Under the pieces are notes generated by a model. That model did not search any database, was not told the DNA's origin, and worked only from the letters and a program-made list of their open reading frames with translations. Shown here in pieces: positions 52,857 to 62,065 of a stretch of DNA of 64,000 nt. The position numbers were made by a program, and so were the translations under genes. Numbering within the stretch: position 1 is the first letter of the stretch; every line of letters begins with the position of its first letter. This DNA comes from Crenobacter intestini. GTDB taxonomy: Bacteria > Pseudomonadota > Gammaproteobacteria > Burkholderiales > Chromobacteriaceae. The stretch lies in NCBI RefSeq assembly GCF_004919095.1, contig NZ_STGJ01000010.1, positions 62,001 through 126,000 on the forward strand, given 5' to 3'.

Positions 52857-54911
52857 ATGACAAAACGCAAGATACTGGTGACGAGCGCGCTGCCGTACGC
52901 GAACGGTGCGATCCATCTTGGCCATATGGTCGAACATATCCAGACCGACGTCTGGGTGCGTTTCCAGAAGATGCGCGGCCACGACTGCCACTACGTGTGC
53001 GCCGACGATACCCATGGCACGCCCATCATGCTGGCGGCCGAAAAGCGCGGCATTACGCCGGAGGCGCTGATCGAGCAGGTCCGCACCGAGCATCTGGCCG
53101 ACTTCACCGGTTTCCATATCGGCTACGACAACTACTACTCGACCAACAGCCCGGAAAACAAGGCGTTCGCCGAGACCATCTACCGCAAGCTCAAGGCCGA
53201 CGGCAAGATCGTTTCTCGCACCATCGAGCAGCTGTTCGACCCGGAAAAGCAGATGTTCCTGCCGGATCGCTTCGTCAAGGGCGAGTGCCCGAAGTGCGGC
53301 GCCAAGGACCAGTACGGCGACAACTGCGAGGTGTGCGGCGCGACCTACAGCCCGACCGAGCTGAAGAACCCGTTCTCGGCGGTGTCCGGCGCGACGCCGG
53401 TGCTGAAAAGCTCCGAGCACTATTTCTTCCGCCTGGGCGAGTGTGCCGACTTCCTGAAGGAATGGACCGCCGGTGCCACGCTGCGCGCCGACGGCGTCAG
53501 CCTGCCGCACCTGCAGCACGAATCGCTCAACAAGATGAACGAGTGGATCGAAGGCGGCCTGCAGGACTGGGACATCTCGCGTGACGCACCGTACTTCGGC
53601 TTCGAGATCCCGGATGCGCCGGGCAAGTACTTCTACGTGTGGCTGGACGCGCCGATCGGCTACATGGCTTCGTTCAAGCACCTGTGCGAGCGCACCGGCA
53701 TCGACTTTGACGAGTACTTCAAGCCCGACTCGACCGCCGAGATGTACCACTTCATTGGCAAGGACATCCTGTACTTCCACGCGCTGTTCTGGCCGGCGAT
53801 GCTCAAGTACGCGGGCTACCGCGCGCCGACCGGCGTGTTCGCGCACGGCTTCCTGACCGTCGACGGCCAGAAGATGTCCAAGTCGCGCGGCACCTTCATC
53901 ACCGCCAAGAGCTACCTCGAGTGCGGGCTGAACCCCGAGTGGATGCGCTACTACATCGCCGCCAAGCTCAACGCGCGCATCGAGGACATCGACCTGTCGC
54001 TCGACGACTTCATCGCGCGGGTGAACTCGGACCTGGTCGGCAAGTACGTGAACATCGCCAGCCGCGCCGCCGGTTTCATCGCCAAGCGCTTCTGCGGCCA
54101 GCTCGCGTCGTCCATCGCCGACAACGAACTGCTGGTCCGCCTGCAGCGTGAGGCCATGACTATCGCCGCCGCCTACGAGGCGCGCGAGTACGCGAAGGCG
54201 CTGCGCGACGTGATGGCACTGGCCGACCTCGTCAACGCCTACGTCGACGCCAACAAGCCGTGGGAGCTGGCGCGCCAGGAAGGGCAGGACGCGCGGCTGC
54301 AGGAAGTGTGTTCGGTGCTGATCAACGCCTTCCGCCTGCTGACGATTTATCTCAAGCCGGTGCTGCCCAAGCTCTCCGAAGGTGTCGAGGCCTTCCTCAA
54401 CCTCGAGAAGCTGCAGTGGTCCGACAGCGAGACCCTGCTGCTGGGGCACGTGATCCAGCCTTACCAGCACCTGATGCAGCGTATCGAGCCTGCACTGGTC
54501 GACAAACTGATAGAAGCGAACAAGCAAAGCATGGAACCGACGAGCGCACCAGCCGTCCAGTGTGAACCGCTGGCCGAGACCATCACCATCGACGACTTTG
54601 CCAAGGTCGACCTGCGCGTGGGCAAGGTGCTTGCCTGCCAGTTCGTCGAAGGTTCGGACAAGCTGCTGCAGTTCACCGTCGACCTCGGCTTCGAGACCCG
54701 CAACATCTTCTCCGGCATCCGCAAGGCGTACGGCGAGCCTGAAAAGCTGGTCGGCCGCAGCGTGATCGTGGTCGCCAATCTCGCGCCGCGCAAGATGCGC
54801 TTCGGCGTGTCGGCCGGCATGATCGTCTGCGCGTCCGGTGCCGACGACGCGCAGGGGCTGTTCCTGCTGGACACCGACGCTGGCGCAGCGCCAGGTATGC
54901 GAATCGGTTAA
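52857..54911 (+). CDS. metG: Methionyl-tRNA synthetase
   Basis: 684 residues. HIGH-type motif [17 protein letters not shown], two-knuckle zinc domain [25 protein letters not shown] loop [12 protein letters not shown] and an anticodon-binding helical domain. The C-terminal tRNA-binding domain ([20 protein letters not shown], about 575-684) makes it the long dimeric form. It charges initiator and elongator tRNA-Met. ATG 52857 lies downstream of a TATAAT promoter; a terminator follows. Confidence 0.98.
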   Translation: MTKRKILVTSALPYANGAIHLGHMVEHIQTDVWVRFQKMRGHDCHYVCADDTHGTPIMLAAEKRGITPEALIEQVRTEHLADFTGFHIGYDNYYSTNSPENKAFAETIYRKLKADGKIVSRTIEQLFDPEKQMFLPDRFVKGECPKCGAKDQYGDNCEVCGATYSPTELKNPFSAVSGATPVLKSSEHYFFRLGECADFLKEWTAGATLRADGVSLPHLQHESLNKMNEWIEGGLQDWDISRDAPYFGFEIPDAPGKYFYVWLDAPIGYMASFKHLCERTGIDFDEYFKPDSTAEMYHFIGKDILYFHALFWPAMLKYAGYRAPTGVFAHGFLTVDGQKMSKSRGTFITAKSYLECGLNPEWMRYYIAAKLNARIEDIDLSLDDFIARVNSDLVGKYVNIASRAAGFIAKRFCGQLASSIADNELLVRLQREAMTIAAAYEAREYAKALRDVMALADLVNAYVDANKPWELARQEGQDARLQEVCSVLINAFRLLTIYLKPVLPKLSEGVEAFLNLEKLQWSDSETLLLGHVIQPYQHLMQRIEPALVDKLIEANKQSMEPTSAPAVQCEPLAETITIDDFAKVDLRVGKVLACQFVEGSDKLLQFTVDLGFETRNIFSGIRKAYGEPEKLVGRSVIVVANLAPRKMRFGVSAGMIVCASGADDAQGLFLLDTDAGAAPGMRIG

Positions 54912-54928
54912 AACTTGCGCCTCTTCGC

Positions 54929-54966
54929 AACCCCCTGTCTTCGCAAGGAGCAGGGGGTTGTCTTTT
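54929..54966 (+). terminator. Intrinsic terminator after metG
   Basis: AACCCCCTG (54929-54937) and CAGGGGGTT (54951-54959) flank a 13-base loop and are followed by GTCTTTT. Confidence 0.85.
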
Positions 54967-54999
54967 ATCTACAGCATTCGGGCAGAAGGTCGTCTATTG

Positions 55000-55028
55000 T
55001 TGACAGAAGGTGATTAATTCGTTTTACT
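55000..55028 (+). promoter_or_regulatory. Predicted promoter of the 64-residue protein
   Basis: A perfect -35 TTGACA (55000-55005), 17 bases, TTTACT (55023-55028). It lies in an AT-rich stretch after the metG terminator. Start expected near 55035, leaving a leader of about 68 bases. Confidence 0.6.
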
Positions 55029-55039
55029 TGAAGATTGCG

Positions 55040-55080
55040 AGATATCGAATGCTTTGTTGCAATTTTCTACAGATATCGAA
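55040..55080. repeat. 10-bp direct repeat AGATATCGAA, 31-bp period
   Basis: AGATATCGAA occurs at 55040-55049 and 55071-55080, between the predicted promoter and ATG 55103. The period is close to three helical turns, which would place two bound proteins on the same DNA face. Confidence 0.6.
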
Positions 55081-55102
55081 AATAAAAGAGAGGAATGAGA
55101 CG

Positions 55103-55297
55103 ATGATGATCAAGGTAAGCCAGCTGCAGCCCGGCCACGAGGTTCACGAACACAAGGACAACGGCGAAGTCGACCGTTTCACCGTATTGCAGGTCGCCCC
55201 GGCCGGCCGCATGGTCGAAGTCACGTTCGACACCAAGGGCGGCCGCGAGAGCGCGATTTACCCGGCCGAGGCGTACCTGAACGCGGCCAACGGCTGA
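55103..55297 (+). CDS. Small hypothetical protein, 64 residues
   Basis: No family recognised. A soluble, charged protein, probably an all-beta fold: HEVHEHKDNGEVDRFTVLQV then GRMVEVTFDTKGGRESAIYP and a helical end AEAYLNAANG. GAGAGG lies upstream of ATG 55103; the next codon is also ATG. It has its own promoter and a terminator at 55352, so it is an independent unit between metG and acyP. Confidence 0.7.
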   Translation: MMIKVSQLQPGHEVHEHKDNGEVDRFTVLQVAPAGRMVEVTFDTKGGRESAIYPAEAYLNAANG

Positions 55298-55351
55298 GCG
55301 CCTGCTAGACTGGATGACTTGCGGCGCTGCTGTGCCGCAAGCGGATGACGA

Positions 55352-55381
55352 AAGGGCCGCATTGCGGCCCTTGGTCTTTTT
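55352..55381 (+). terminator. Intrinsic terminator after the 64-residue protein
   Basis: AAGGGCCGC-ATT-GCGGCCCTT followed by GGTCTTTTT. Confidence 0.8.
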
Positions 55382-55464
55382 GGCCGCAGCCCTGGCCCCG
55401 TTCGGGTGGCGGCAGACGTGGCGGCGCGGCGGGGCGCGCGCAAGTAATCTGGAGTCGGAAGAAA

Positions 55465-55740
55465 ATGAAGGCATGTTTGTTGCGCATCCACGGCAAGGTA
55501 CAGGGCGTCTACTACCGCGACAGCGCGGTTGCCCGCGCCCGTGAACTGGGCGTGGCCGGCTGGGTGCGTAACCGGGTCGACGGCACGGTCGAGGCCTGGG
55601 TAGAAGGCGAGCCGTTGGCCGTCGCGGAATTTGTCGAATGGGCGCATCAGGGGCCGCAGGCGGCGCGGGTCGACCGCGTCGACGCGAGCGACGTCACCGC
55701 CGAGGCGACGGAAGGCTTCGAGCGCAAGCCGACCCTGTAA
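55465..55740 (+). CDS. acyP: Acylphosphatase
   Basis: 91 residues, standard size. The phosphate-binding loop VQGVYYRDS with the catalytic arginine and the catalytic asparagine in GWVRNRVDGTVEAWVEG are intact. It hydrolyses acyl phosphates. The codon before Arg is Tyr-Tyr rather than the more common Phe-Phe/Tyr-Arg. ATG 55465 has GGAG/GGAAG upstream. Confidence 0.95.
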   Translation: MKACLLRIHGKVQGVYYRDSAVARARELGVAGWVRNRVDGTVEAWVEGEPLAVAEFVEWAHQGPQAARVDRVDASDVTAEATEGFERKPTL

Positions 55741-55749
55741 GGAGATCGC

Positions 55750-55785
55750 CATGAAAAAAGCGCGCCGTGGGCGCGCTTTTTTCAT
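55750..55785. terminator. Bidirectional terminator between acyP and yaaA
   Basis: CATGAAAAAAGCGCGCC-GTG-GGCGCGCTTTTTTCATG is a near-perfect palindrome with A-run and T-run, serving both converging genes. Confidence 0.93.
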
Positions 55786-55796
55786 GGCTGGCCGGC

Positions 55797-56573
55797 TCAG
55801 CCGTGCGAGCGGCAGAACACCCACTCGTGTTCGCCGGAGCGGGCCGCGTCGAAGCGGTAGCCGTCGACGTCGAAGTCCTTCAGCGCTTGTGGATCTTCGA
55901 CGCCGTGCTGGGCGGCCCAGCGCGCCATCAGGCCGCGCGCGCGTTTCGCGTAGAAGCTGACGATCTTGAACGGTCCGCCGTCCTTGCTGTCGCGAAAGAC
56001 CGGGGTGATCACCGGGTAGGGCAGCGCGTCGCGGCGCACCGACTTGAAATACTCTTCGGAGGCGAGGTTGACCAGCGTGCGCTCCGCCATGCCGTCTAGC
56101 TCGCGCGCGAGCAGCTGCGCGATGCGCGCGCCCCAGAACGCATAGAGGTTGGCGCCGGCGGGGTTGGCGAGGCGGGTGCCCATCTCCAGCCGGTAGGCCT
56201 GCATCAGGTCGAGCGGGCGCAATACGCCGTAGAGGCCGGACAGGATGCGCAGGTGGTCCTGCAGGTAGGCGATCCCGGCGTCGTCCAGGCTTGCCGCGGA
56301 GAGCCCCTCGTAGACGTCGCCCATGAAGGCGAATACCGCCTGGCGCGCGTTGCCGGTGTCGAAGGGCGGCTGCCAGTCGTGGAAGCGGCCGACGTTGAGG
56401 CGGGCGAGTGCGTCGCTGATGCCCATCAGCGCCGACAGTTCAGCCGGGCTCTTCCCGCGCAGGATGTCGACCAGCTTGCTGCTCTTGTCCAGCAGTTCGG
56501 GCTGGGTATGCGGGAGGGGCGGGAGCGGGCGCTCGAAGTCTAGCATCTTGGCAGGCGAGACGACCATCAGCAT
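55797..56573 (-). CDS. yaaA: Peroxide stress protein YaaA (DUF328/UPF0246)
   Basis: 258 residues. MLMVVSPAKMLDFERPLP, KLVDILRGKSPAELSALMGI, VFAFMGDVYEGLSAASL, LRILSGLYGVLRPLDLMQAY and FYAKRARGLMARW are family hallmarks. In E. coli YaaA lowers free iron during hydrogen peroxide stress. ATG 56573 or 56567 is the start. It is divergent from dtd (84-base gap). Confidence 0.96.
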   Translation of the reverse strand: MLMVVSPAKMLDFERPLPPLPHTQPELLDKSSKLVDILRGKSPAELSALMGISDALARLNVGRFHDWQPPFDTGNARQAVFAFMGDVYEGLSAASLDDAGIAYLQDHLRILSGLYGVLRPLDLMQAYRLEMGTRLANPAGANLYAFWGARIAQLLARELDGMAERTLVNLASEEYFKSVRRDALPYPVITPVFRDSKDGGPFKIVSFYAKRARGLMARWAAQHGVEDPQALKDFDVDGYRFDAARSGEHEWVFCRSHG

Positions 56574-56657
56574 GGCAGGAACCCTGTGGTGAAAGCGAGC
56601 ATGATTGTAGCGCACTCTGGCATAGAATAAGCCGTTTGAAGCCAGGGAGCGGGTTGC

Positions 56658-57110
56658 ATGAGAGTGTTGTTGCAGCGGGTCAGTAAGGCAAGCGTGGAGG
56701 TGGATGCCCGGACGGTCGGGCGCATCGGCGCGGGGGTGTTGCTGCTGGTCGGCATCGAGCCGGCAGACGGGGCGGACGATGTCGCCTACCTCGTGCGCAA
56801 GATCAGCCAGTTGCGCATCTTCGACGACGAAGCCGGCGTGATGAACCTGTCCTTGCTCGACACCGGCGCCGAGGCGCTGGCGGTCAGCCAGTTCACGCTG
56901 TTCGCGAGCACGCGCAAGGGCAACCGCCCGGGTTACAGCCGTGCGGCGCCACCCGCGCACGCGGCGCCGCTGTTCGAGGCGTTTGTCGGCGAGCTTGGCA
57001 AGGTGCTCGGCAAGCCGGTGCCGACCGGCGTGTTCGGCGCGCATATGCATGTGAACCTCTGCAACGACGGGCCGGTCACCCTGTGGCTGGACAGCCGCGC
57101 GCCGGAGTAG
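56658..57110 (+). CDS. dtd: D-aminoacyl-tRNA deacylase
   Basis: 150 residues. [20 protein letters not shown], the catalytic [20 protein letters not shown] and the C-terminal [10 protein letters not shown] are the DTD signatures. It removes D-amino acids wrongly attached to tRNA. Complete; a TAGAAT in the 84-base divergent gap with yaaA may be its -10 element. Confidence 0.96.
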   Translation: MRVLLQRVSKASVEVDARTVGRIGAGVLLLVGIEPADGADDVAYLVRKISQLRIFDDEAGVMNLSLLDTGAEALAVSQFTLFASTRKGNRPGYSRAAPPAHAAPLFEAFVGELGKVLGKPVPTGVFGAHMHVNLCNDGPVTLWLDSRAPE

Positions 57111-57119
57111 GGCATACGC

Positions 57120-57148
57120 AAAAAAACGGCCCGCGTGTGCGGGCCGTT
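57120..57148 (-). terminator. Intrinsic terminator after mltD
   Basis: On the minus strand AACGGCCCGC-ACAC-GCGGGCCGTT followed by TTTTT. Its mirror may also help end dtd. Confidence 0.9.
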
Positions 57149-57167
57149 GGTCTGGCAAGTTTGAGGC

Positions 57168-59195
57168 TTACAGCCCCTGCACGATCAGCCTTTGGCCTGG
57201 CTGCAGCGCGGCGAGGCGGGCCGCTGCGTTCCAGCGCTTGATGTCGGTGTGATGGACGCCGAACTTGCGGGCGATGCCGTAGACGGTGTCGCCGGTCTGC
57301 ACGATGTACTCGCGCTGCGGCTGACCGCCGGTCAGGGATGCCAGTTCGCTGACCGCGTCGGCCTCTGCGCTGACCGGTGTGCCGATGATCGGCGTGCCGC
57401 TGACCTTCAGCGTCTGCCCCAGTTGCAGGCGGCTGTCTTCCAGCCCGTTCAGCGCCTGTAGCTGGGCGACGTTCATGCCGTAACGGCGCGAGATGTTGTA
57501 CAGGGTGTCGCCGCCTTGCACCGTGTGCAGGTTGGCGACGTTCGCTTGCTGCGCGCTGGCGACGGCTTCGACCGCGCGGGTCGCGACCTTGCGTTCGGTG
57601 GCGGCCACCCTGACCGGCTTGGCCTGTTCGGCGACGACGAGTCCTTGCGGCGCGGCTTGCGTGGCAGACGCCACCAGCGGCGCGATCGCTGCGGCCGGTG
57701 TGGCCGGTTCGGCCAGGGCGACGACTTTCGCCGTGGGGGCAGCGGCAGGCGCTTGCAGCGGCGCGATGGCCAAAGTCTGCGTGGCCTGTGTTGCAGGTTC
57801 GGCTACGGCGACGGTCTGCGTTGTGGTGGCCATGGCGGGTGCTTGCAGCGGTGCGATCGCCAGCGGCTGGATCGCCGGCGCGGCCTGCTCGGCGACGGCG
57901 ACGCGCTGTACCTGGGCGACCGCTGCCGGCTCGGCGGCGGCCAGCACGGCTGGCGCGCTGGCGGGCGGGTTGGCCTGCGAGCTGTCGAGGGTTGCCAGCA
58001 CCGGCACCTCGAACGCGGTCGCGCGACGTTCGTTGGCGACGCGCAGGGTCAGCGGCTCGACGCGCGCGTTGCGCGAGGCGACCAGCACCGGCTGGCCCGG
58101 CGCGAAACGGCCGCCGCGCGCGTTGTTGACGGCCAGGAGCTCGCCGACGTTCATCCCGTACTCGCCGGCCAGCGTCGACGCCTCGACGCCGTCCTGCGGC
58201 ACGTGGACTTCCCAGTTCATCAGCGGCTTGTCCCACTTGGCGACATTGCGCTCGAAGCGGTGCAGGCGGTCGGCCGGCAGCAGCATCTGGCGGCCGCTCT
58301 TGTGCGCGTAGACGGGCAGGTTGAACGCCGGGTTCAGTTCCTTGAACTCGGAGACCGGCATTTCGGCGAGGCGGGCTGCCACGTCGATGTCCATGTGGCG
58401 GCCGGTCGAGATCGCGACGAAATAGGGCTTGTTCGGGAAGTCTCCGAGCGAGAGGTTAAAGCGCTCGGGTTCGAGGACCACGTTGCGTACGGCCAGCAGC
58501 TTGGGCACGTAGTTGCGCGTCTCGTTCGGCAGCCTCAGGTTTTCGTAAGTCGGCTCGAGCCCCTGCGCGCGGGCGCGTTCGATCGCGCGCGACACGTTGC
58601 CCTGGCCCCAGTTGTAGCTGGCCAGCGCAAGGCTCCAGTCGCCGAACATGCCGTACAGCATCTGCAGGTAGTCGAGCGCGGCGTTGGTCGACTCGACCAC
58701 GTCGCGGCGGCCGTCGTACCACCAGGTCTGCTCGAGGCCGTACTGGCGGCCGGTGGCCGGCATGAACTGCCACAGGCCGGCGGCGCCGACGTGCGAGCGC
58801 GCGGTCGGCACGAAGGCGCTCTCGACGACCGGCAGCAGCGCAAGCTCGGTCGGCATGCCGCGCCGTTCGACCTCGTTCATGATGTAGAACAGATATTTCC
58901 TGCTGCGGTCCATGGAACGGCGCAAACCGGCGGGATTCGCCGCGTATTGTCGCTCCAGGCGGCGGACAAGCTCGGGGTTGACCTCGCTCATCTGGAAGCC
59001 TTCGCGCATACGCAGGATCAGGTTGTCGCCATTACGCAGCAAGCTGGTGTTCTGCAACATCATGTCCAGACCAACGGCGAGTGCTTCGTCAACTGCTAAG
59101 CGTTCGGGCTTGCCAAAAATGGTAGCTGCCTTGGCCGGTGCCGCCCAGGCCGTAAAGGCGAGCGACAGCGACAGGGCAATGGAGAATTTTTTCAT
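57168..59195 (-). CDS. mltD: Membrane-bound lytic murein transglycosylase D with LysM repeats
   Basis: 675 residues. Signal peptide (MKKFSIALSLSLAFTAWAAPAKA) with no lipobox, unlike the E. coli lipoprotein. The SLT domain has the catalytic glutamate in VVESAFVPTARSHVGAAGL and WQFMPATGRQYGL. One LysM-like unit (about 330-375), then a 150-residue Ala/Pro-rich linker with about 30-residue tandem repeats (LAIAPLQAPA twice), then two clear LysM domains (TVQGGDTLYNISRRYGM; IVQTGDTVYGIARKFGV). It cuts peptidoglycan between MurNAc and GlcNAc in the periplasm. Confidence 0.93.
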   Translation of the reverse strand: MKKFSIALSLSLAFTAWAAPAKAATIFGKPERLAVDEALAVGLDMMLQNTSLLRNGDNLILRMREGFQMSEVNPELVRRLERQYAANPAGLRRSMDRSRKYLFYIMNEVERRGMPTELALLPVVESAFVPTARSHVGAAGLWQFMPATGRQYGLEQTWWYDGRRDVVESTNAALDYLQMLYGMFGDWSLALASYNWGQGNVSRAIERARAQGLEPTYENLRLPNETRNYVPKLLAVRNVVLEPERFNLSLGDFPNKPYFVAISTGRHMDIDVAARLAEMPVSEFKELNPAFNLPVYAHKSGRQMLLPADRLHRFERNVAKWDKPLMNWEVHVPQDGVEASTLAGEYGMNVGELLAVNNARGGRFAPGQPVLVASRNARVEPLTLRVANERRATAFEVPVLATLDSSQANPPASAPAVLAAAEPAAVAQVQRVAVAEQAAPAIQPLAIAPLQAPAMATTTQTVAVAEPATQATQTLAIAPLQAPAAAPTAKVVALAEPATPAAAIAPLVASATQAAPQGLVVAEQAKPVRVAATERKVATRAVEAVASAQQANVANLHTVQGGDTLYNISRRYGMNVAQLQALNGLEDSRLQLGQTLKVSGTPIIGTPVSAEADAVSELASLTGGQPQREYIVQTGDTVYGIARKFGVHHTDIKRWNAAARLAALQPGQRLIVQGL

Positions 59196-59233
59196 CAGGA
59201 GGGCGCCCGGTCATTCTTTTTCGATTGTGGCCG

Positions 59234-59261
59234 ATGCTACCACGCGCAACAGGTGTGTCAA
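59234..59261 (-). promoter_or_regulatory. Predicted promoter of mltD
   Basis: On the minus strand TTGACA (59261-59256), 16 bases, TAGCAT (59239-59234). The leader to ATG 59195 would be about 32 bases. The rest of the 161-base gap with gloB is AT-rich and holds a TTTGATTT direct repeat. Confidence 0.6.
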
Positions 59262-59356
59262 CGCAATAAATCAAACAAAATCAAAGCTATTGCACGTCAT
59301 GCAGTGCCCTGCGCCGGGTATGCAGTTCTAATCTAAAGAGACCGTGTTCTGTTTTT

Positions 59357-60112
59357 TTAGAAGCTGTTTTTCCAGCGGCGCAGAACGGCAAATGATTCCA
59401 GTGCATTGTTAATGGGGTTGCCATCATGCTGTCTGCTTGCCGCAAGCAGGGCTGGCTCGCCAGAACGCAGGAAGGGGTTGCTCGCCAACTCGACGTCGAG
59501 CCGCACCGGCAGCGTCGGTTTTCCCTGTTGGCGGCGTTGGCTGTCCTGCAACAGCCGCTCGCTGACAGCCGGGTTGTCCGGGTCGCAGGCGCGGGCGAAA
59601 GCCAGGTTGGCCAGCGTGTATTCGTGCGCCGGGTAGACCCAGGTGTCGGGCGGCAGGGCGGCCAGACGCGCAAGGCTCGCGTACATCTGATTGGCGCTGC
59701 CTTCGAACAGTCGCCCGCAGCCGGCGCCGAACAGGGTGTCGCCACTGAGCAGCGCCCCGGGCGTGTAGTAGCACAGGTGGTCGAGGGTATGGCCCGGCGT
59801 CGCGATGACCTGAAAGCGGACGTCGCCGACGACGAAGCTGTCGCCGTCATGGTGGATGATGTCGACGTTGGCGACGCCGGCCGGCCCGTGTACCAGTGCG
59901 TGCGGAAACGCCGCCTTCAGGCGCCCGATACCGCCGGTGTGGTCGGCGTGGTGGTGGGTGACGAGGATGGCCCCGAGCTGCTGGCCGTGCGCCGCGAGAT
60001 AGTCGAGTACCGGGGACGCCTCGCCCGGGTCGACGACGCAGGCACCGGAAGGCTGCGGCAAAAGCCAGATATAATTGTCGGCAAAAGCCGGCAACGGAAT
60101 GAACGACAACAT
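59357..60112 (-). CDS. gloB: Hydroxyacylglutathione hydrolase (glyoxalase II)
   Basis: 251 residues. Metallo-beta-lactamase fold with the binuclear metal motif TILVTHHHADHTGG (here AILVTHHHADHTGG), TPGHTLDHLCYY, SGDTLFGAGCGRLFEG and YPAHEYTLANLAFA. It hydrolyses S-lactoylglutathione to lactate and glutathione, the second step of methylglyoxal detoxification. ATG 60112 has AAGGAAG upstream. Its start codon is only 18 bases from the divergent methyltransferase gene. Confidence 0.96.
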   Translation of the reverse strand: MLSFIPLPAFADNYIWLLPQPSGACVVDPGEASPVLDYLAAHGQQLGAILVTHHHADHTGGIGRLKAAFPHALVHGPAGVANVDIIHHDGDSFVVGDVRFQVIATPGHTLDHLCYYTPGALLSGDTLFGAGCGRLFEGSANQMYASLARLAALPPDTWVYPAHEYTLANLAFARACDPDNPAVSERLLQDSQRRQQGKPTLPVRLDVELASNPFLRSGEPALLAASRQHDGNPINNALESFAVLRRWKNSF

Positions 60113-60130
60113 TCGTACTTCCTTACTCTG

Positions 60131-60862
60131 ATGACTGCGTTTTCTAACTGGCTCGACGGCTCCGAACTGGGCCGTTACCTGCTCGAGCGTGAACAGGCGT
60201 TCTTCGACCGCTCGGTCGCCGACGCCTTCGGCTATCGTGCCGTGCAGTTCGGCGCGAGCCGGCACGACTTCCTGCGCGAGAACCGCATCCCGTGGCGTGC
60301 GCGCATCGGCGAGGACGGCGAAGTCGGCGTGGTGTGCGACGCGGCGCAGTTGCCGCTGGACAGCCGCAGCGTCGACTTGCTGCTGCTGCCGCACACGCTG
60401 GACTTCAACGCGCATCCGCACCAGGTGCTGCGCGAGGCCGAGCGCGTGTTGCTGCCCGAGGGGCGGCTGGTGCTCACCGGCTTCAACCCGCTGTCCCTGT
60501 GGGGCGGGCGCCGGCTGGTGCAGGGCGCGCGCCGGCCGCCGTGGAGCGGCCGTTTCCTGCGCCTGTCCCGCCTGCGCGACTGGCTCGAACTGCTGGGCTT
60601 CGAGCGCGCGGACGATGCCTTCATGTGTTACGCTCCGCCCTTTAACCGGGGCGACTGGCTCACCCGCTGCCGCTTCATGGAAGCGCCGGGCGAACGCTGG
60701 TGGCCGTTGGCCGCCGGCGTCTACGGCGTATGCGCGATCAAGCGCCAGCGCGGGATGCGACTGATCACGCCGCGCTGGCAGCTGGCCAGGCCCGCGGCCC
60801 AGCTGGTGACCGCTGGCGAGCGACGCCACGCGGCGTGCCAGCCCCACGACGAGACGTTATGA
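60131..60862 (+). CDS. Class I SAM-dependent methyltransferase (YafS-like)
   Basis: 243 residues. The middle ([40 protein letters not shown]) is the post-SAM part of a class I methyltransferase; the usual GxGxG loop is poorly conserved, which is also true of the YafS family next to gloB/rnhA in E. coli. The substrate is unknown. It ends on an ATGA overlap with rnhA. The start lies 18 bases from the gloB start, so its promoter must lie inside gloB. Confidence 0.8.
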   Translation: MTAFSNWLDGSELGRYLLEREQAFFDRSVADAFGYRAVQFGASRHDFLRENRIPWRARIGEDGEVGVVCDAAQLPLDSRSVDLLLLPHTLDFNAHPHQVLREAERVLLPEGRLVLTGFNPLSLWGGRRLVQGARRPPWSGRFLRLSRLRDWLELLGFERADDAFMCYAPPFNRGDWLTRCRFMEAPGERWWPLAAGVYGVCAIKRQRGMRLITPRWQLARPAAQLVTAGERRHAACQPHDETL

Positions 60863-61302
60863 ACCAGGACAAGGTCGAAATCTATACCGACGGCGCGTGC
60901 AAGGGCAATCCGGGCCCCGGCGGCTGGGGCGCGCTGCTTTGCTACAAGGGCAAGGAAAAGGAGCTGTTCGGCGGTGAGGCCGGCACCACCAACAACCGGA
61001 TGGAACTGATGGCGGTGATCCGCGCGCTCGAGACGCTCAACCGTCCCTGCCACATTGTCGTCTACACCGACTCGCAGTACGTGCAAAAAGGCATTTCCGA
61101 GTGGATCCACGGCTGGAAGAAGCGCGGCTGGGTCACCGCCGCCAAGGAGCCGGTGAAGAACGCCGACCTCTGGCAGCTGCTGGACGCCGCGCGTGGCCGT
61201 CACCTGTCGGTCGAGTGGCGCTGGGTGCGCGGCCATAACGGCCACGAATTCAACGAGCGCGCCGACGCGCTCGCCAACCGCGGCGTAGCGGCCGCGGCAT
61301 GA
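60859..61302 (+). CDS. rnhA: Ribonuclease HI
   Basis: 147 residues. Catalytic residues are Asp in [18 protein letters not shown], Glu in [13 protein letters not shown], Asp in [12 protein letters not shown] and Asp in [10 protein letters not shown]. It degrades RNA in RNA-DNA hybrids. The handle segment [10 protein letters not shown] is present. ATGA overlap with the methyltransferase gene; dnaQ follows after 40 bases on the same strand, whereas in E. coli these two are divergent. Confidence 0.97.
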   Translation: MNQDKVEIYTDGACKGNPGPGGWGALLCYKGKEKELFGGEAGTTNNRMELMAVIRALETLNRPCHIVVYTDSQYVQKGISEWIHGWKKRGWVTAAKEPVKNADLWQLLDAARGRHLSVEWRWVRGHNGHEFNERADALANRGVAAAA

Positions 61303-61342
61303 CTTTCGCGGGCGCGGTTGCGCCCGCCACTCAGGCTGCATC

Positions 61343-62065
61343 ATGAGACAAATCATCCTCGACACCGAAACGACGGGCCTCGAGCCCTCGCAGGGTCACC
61401 GCATCATCGAGTTTGCCGGCCTGGAGATGGTCGACCGCAAGCTGACCGGCCGCCACCTGCACCTTTACATGCACCCCGAGCGCGAGATCGACGCCGACGC
61501 CGAGCGCGTGCACGGCATCTCGCTTGCCTTCCTGGAGGGCAAGCCCAGGTTCGCCGAGGTGGCCTCGCAGATCTCCGACTTCATCGGCGATGCCGAGCTG
61601 ATCATCCACAACGCGCCGTTCGACGTCGGCTTCATGGACGCCGAGTTCGCGAGGTTGGGCCTGCCGCCGACCGTGCGCCAGTGCGCCGGTGTGATCGACA
61701 CCCTCGCGATGGCGCGCGACCAGTTCCCGGGCAAGCGCAACAGCCTGGACGCGCTATGCGACCGCTTCGACGTCGACCGCTCGAACCGTACGCTGCACGG
61801 CGCGCTGATCGACTGCGAACTCTTGGCCGAGGTCTACCTGTGGATGACCCGCGGCCAGGAAAGCCTGATGATGGACATCGAGCCGGAGGCCGGTGCCGCT
61901 TCCTCGGGCCTGCCGGCCGACTTCGTGCGTAAGCCGCTGAAGGTGCTGCGCGCGAGCGAAGCCGAGGCCGCCGAGCACGAGGCCTACCTTGATGCGCTGG
62001 ACAAGGCGGTCAAGGGGACGTGCCTGTGGCGCAAGCTCGCGGCGGACAAGGATGTGGCGGCATGA
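61343..62065 (+). CDS. dnaQ: DNA polymerase III epsilon subunit (proofreading exonuclease)
   Basis: 240 residues. Exo motifs: ExoI ILDTETTGLEP, ExoII IHNAPFDVGFMDAEF and ExoIII-epsilon LHGALIDCELLAEVYL with the catalytic histidine. The C-terminal tail (after about 190) should bind the alpha subunit. It corrects replication errors. ATGA overlap with ispD. The ribosome binding site before ATG 61343 is weak. Confidence 0.97.
   Translation: MRQIILDTETTGLEPSQGHRIIEFAGLEMVDRKLTGRHLHLYMHPEREIDADAERVHGISLAFLEGKPRFAEVASQISDFIGDAELIIHNAPFDVGFMDAEFARLGLPPTVRQCAGVIDTLAMARDQFPGKRNSLDALCDRFDVDRSNRTLHGALIDCELLAEVYLWMTRGQESLMMDIEPEAGAASSGLPADFVRKPLKVLRASEAEAAEHEAYLDALDKAVKGTCLWRKLAADKDVAA

Noticed and set aside
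55010-55102. N-terminal extension of the 64-residue protein from ATG 55010
   Set aside because: The extra residues are AT-rich with non-native codon use, overlap the predicted promoter and direct repeat, and ATG 55103 has its own ribosome binding site.
59265-59285. TTTGATTT direct repeats upstream of mltD as an FNR site
   Set aside because: The copies are in the same orientation, not a dyad with four-base spacing.
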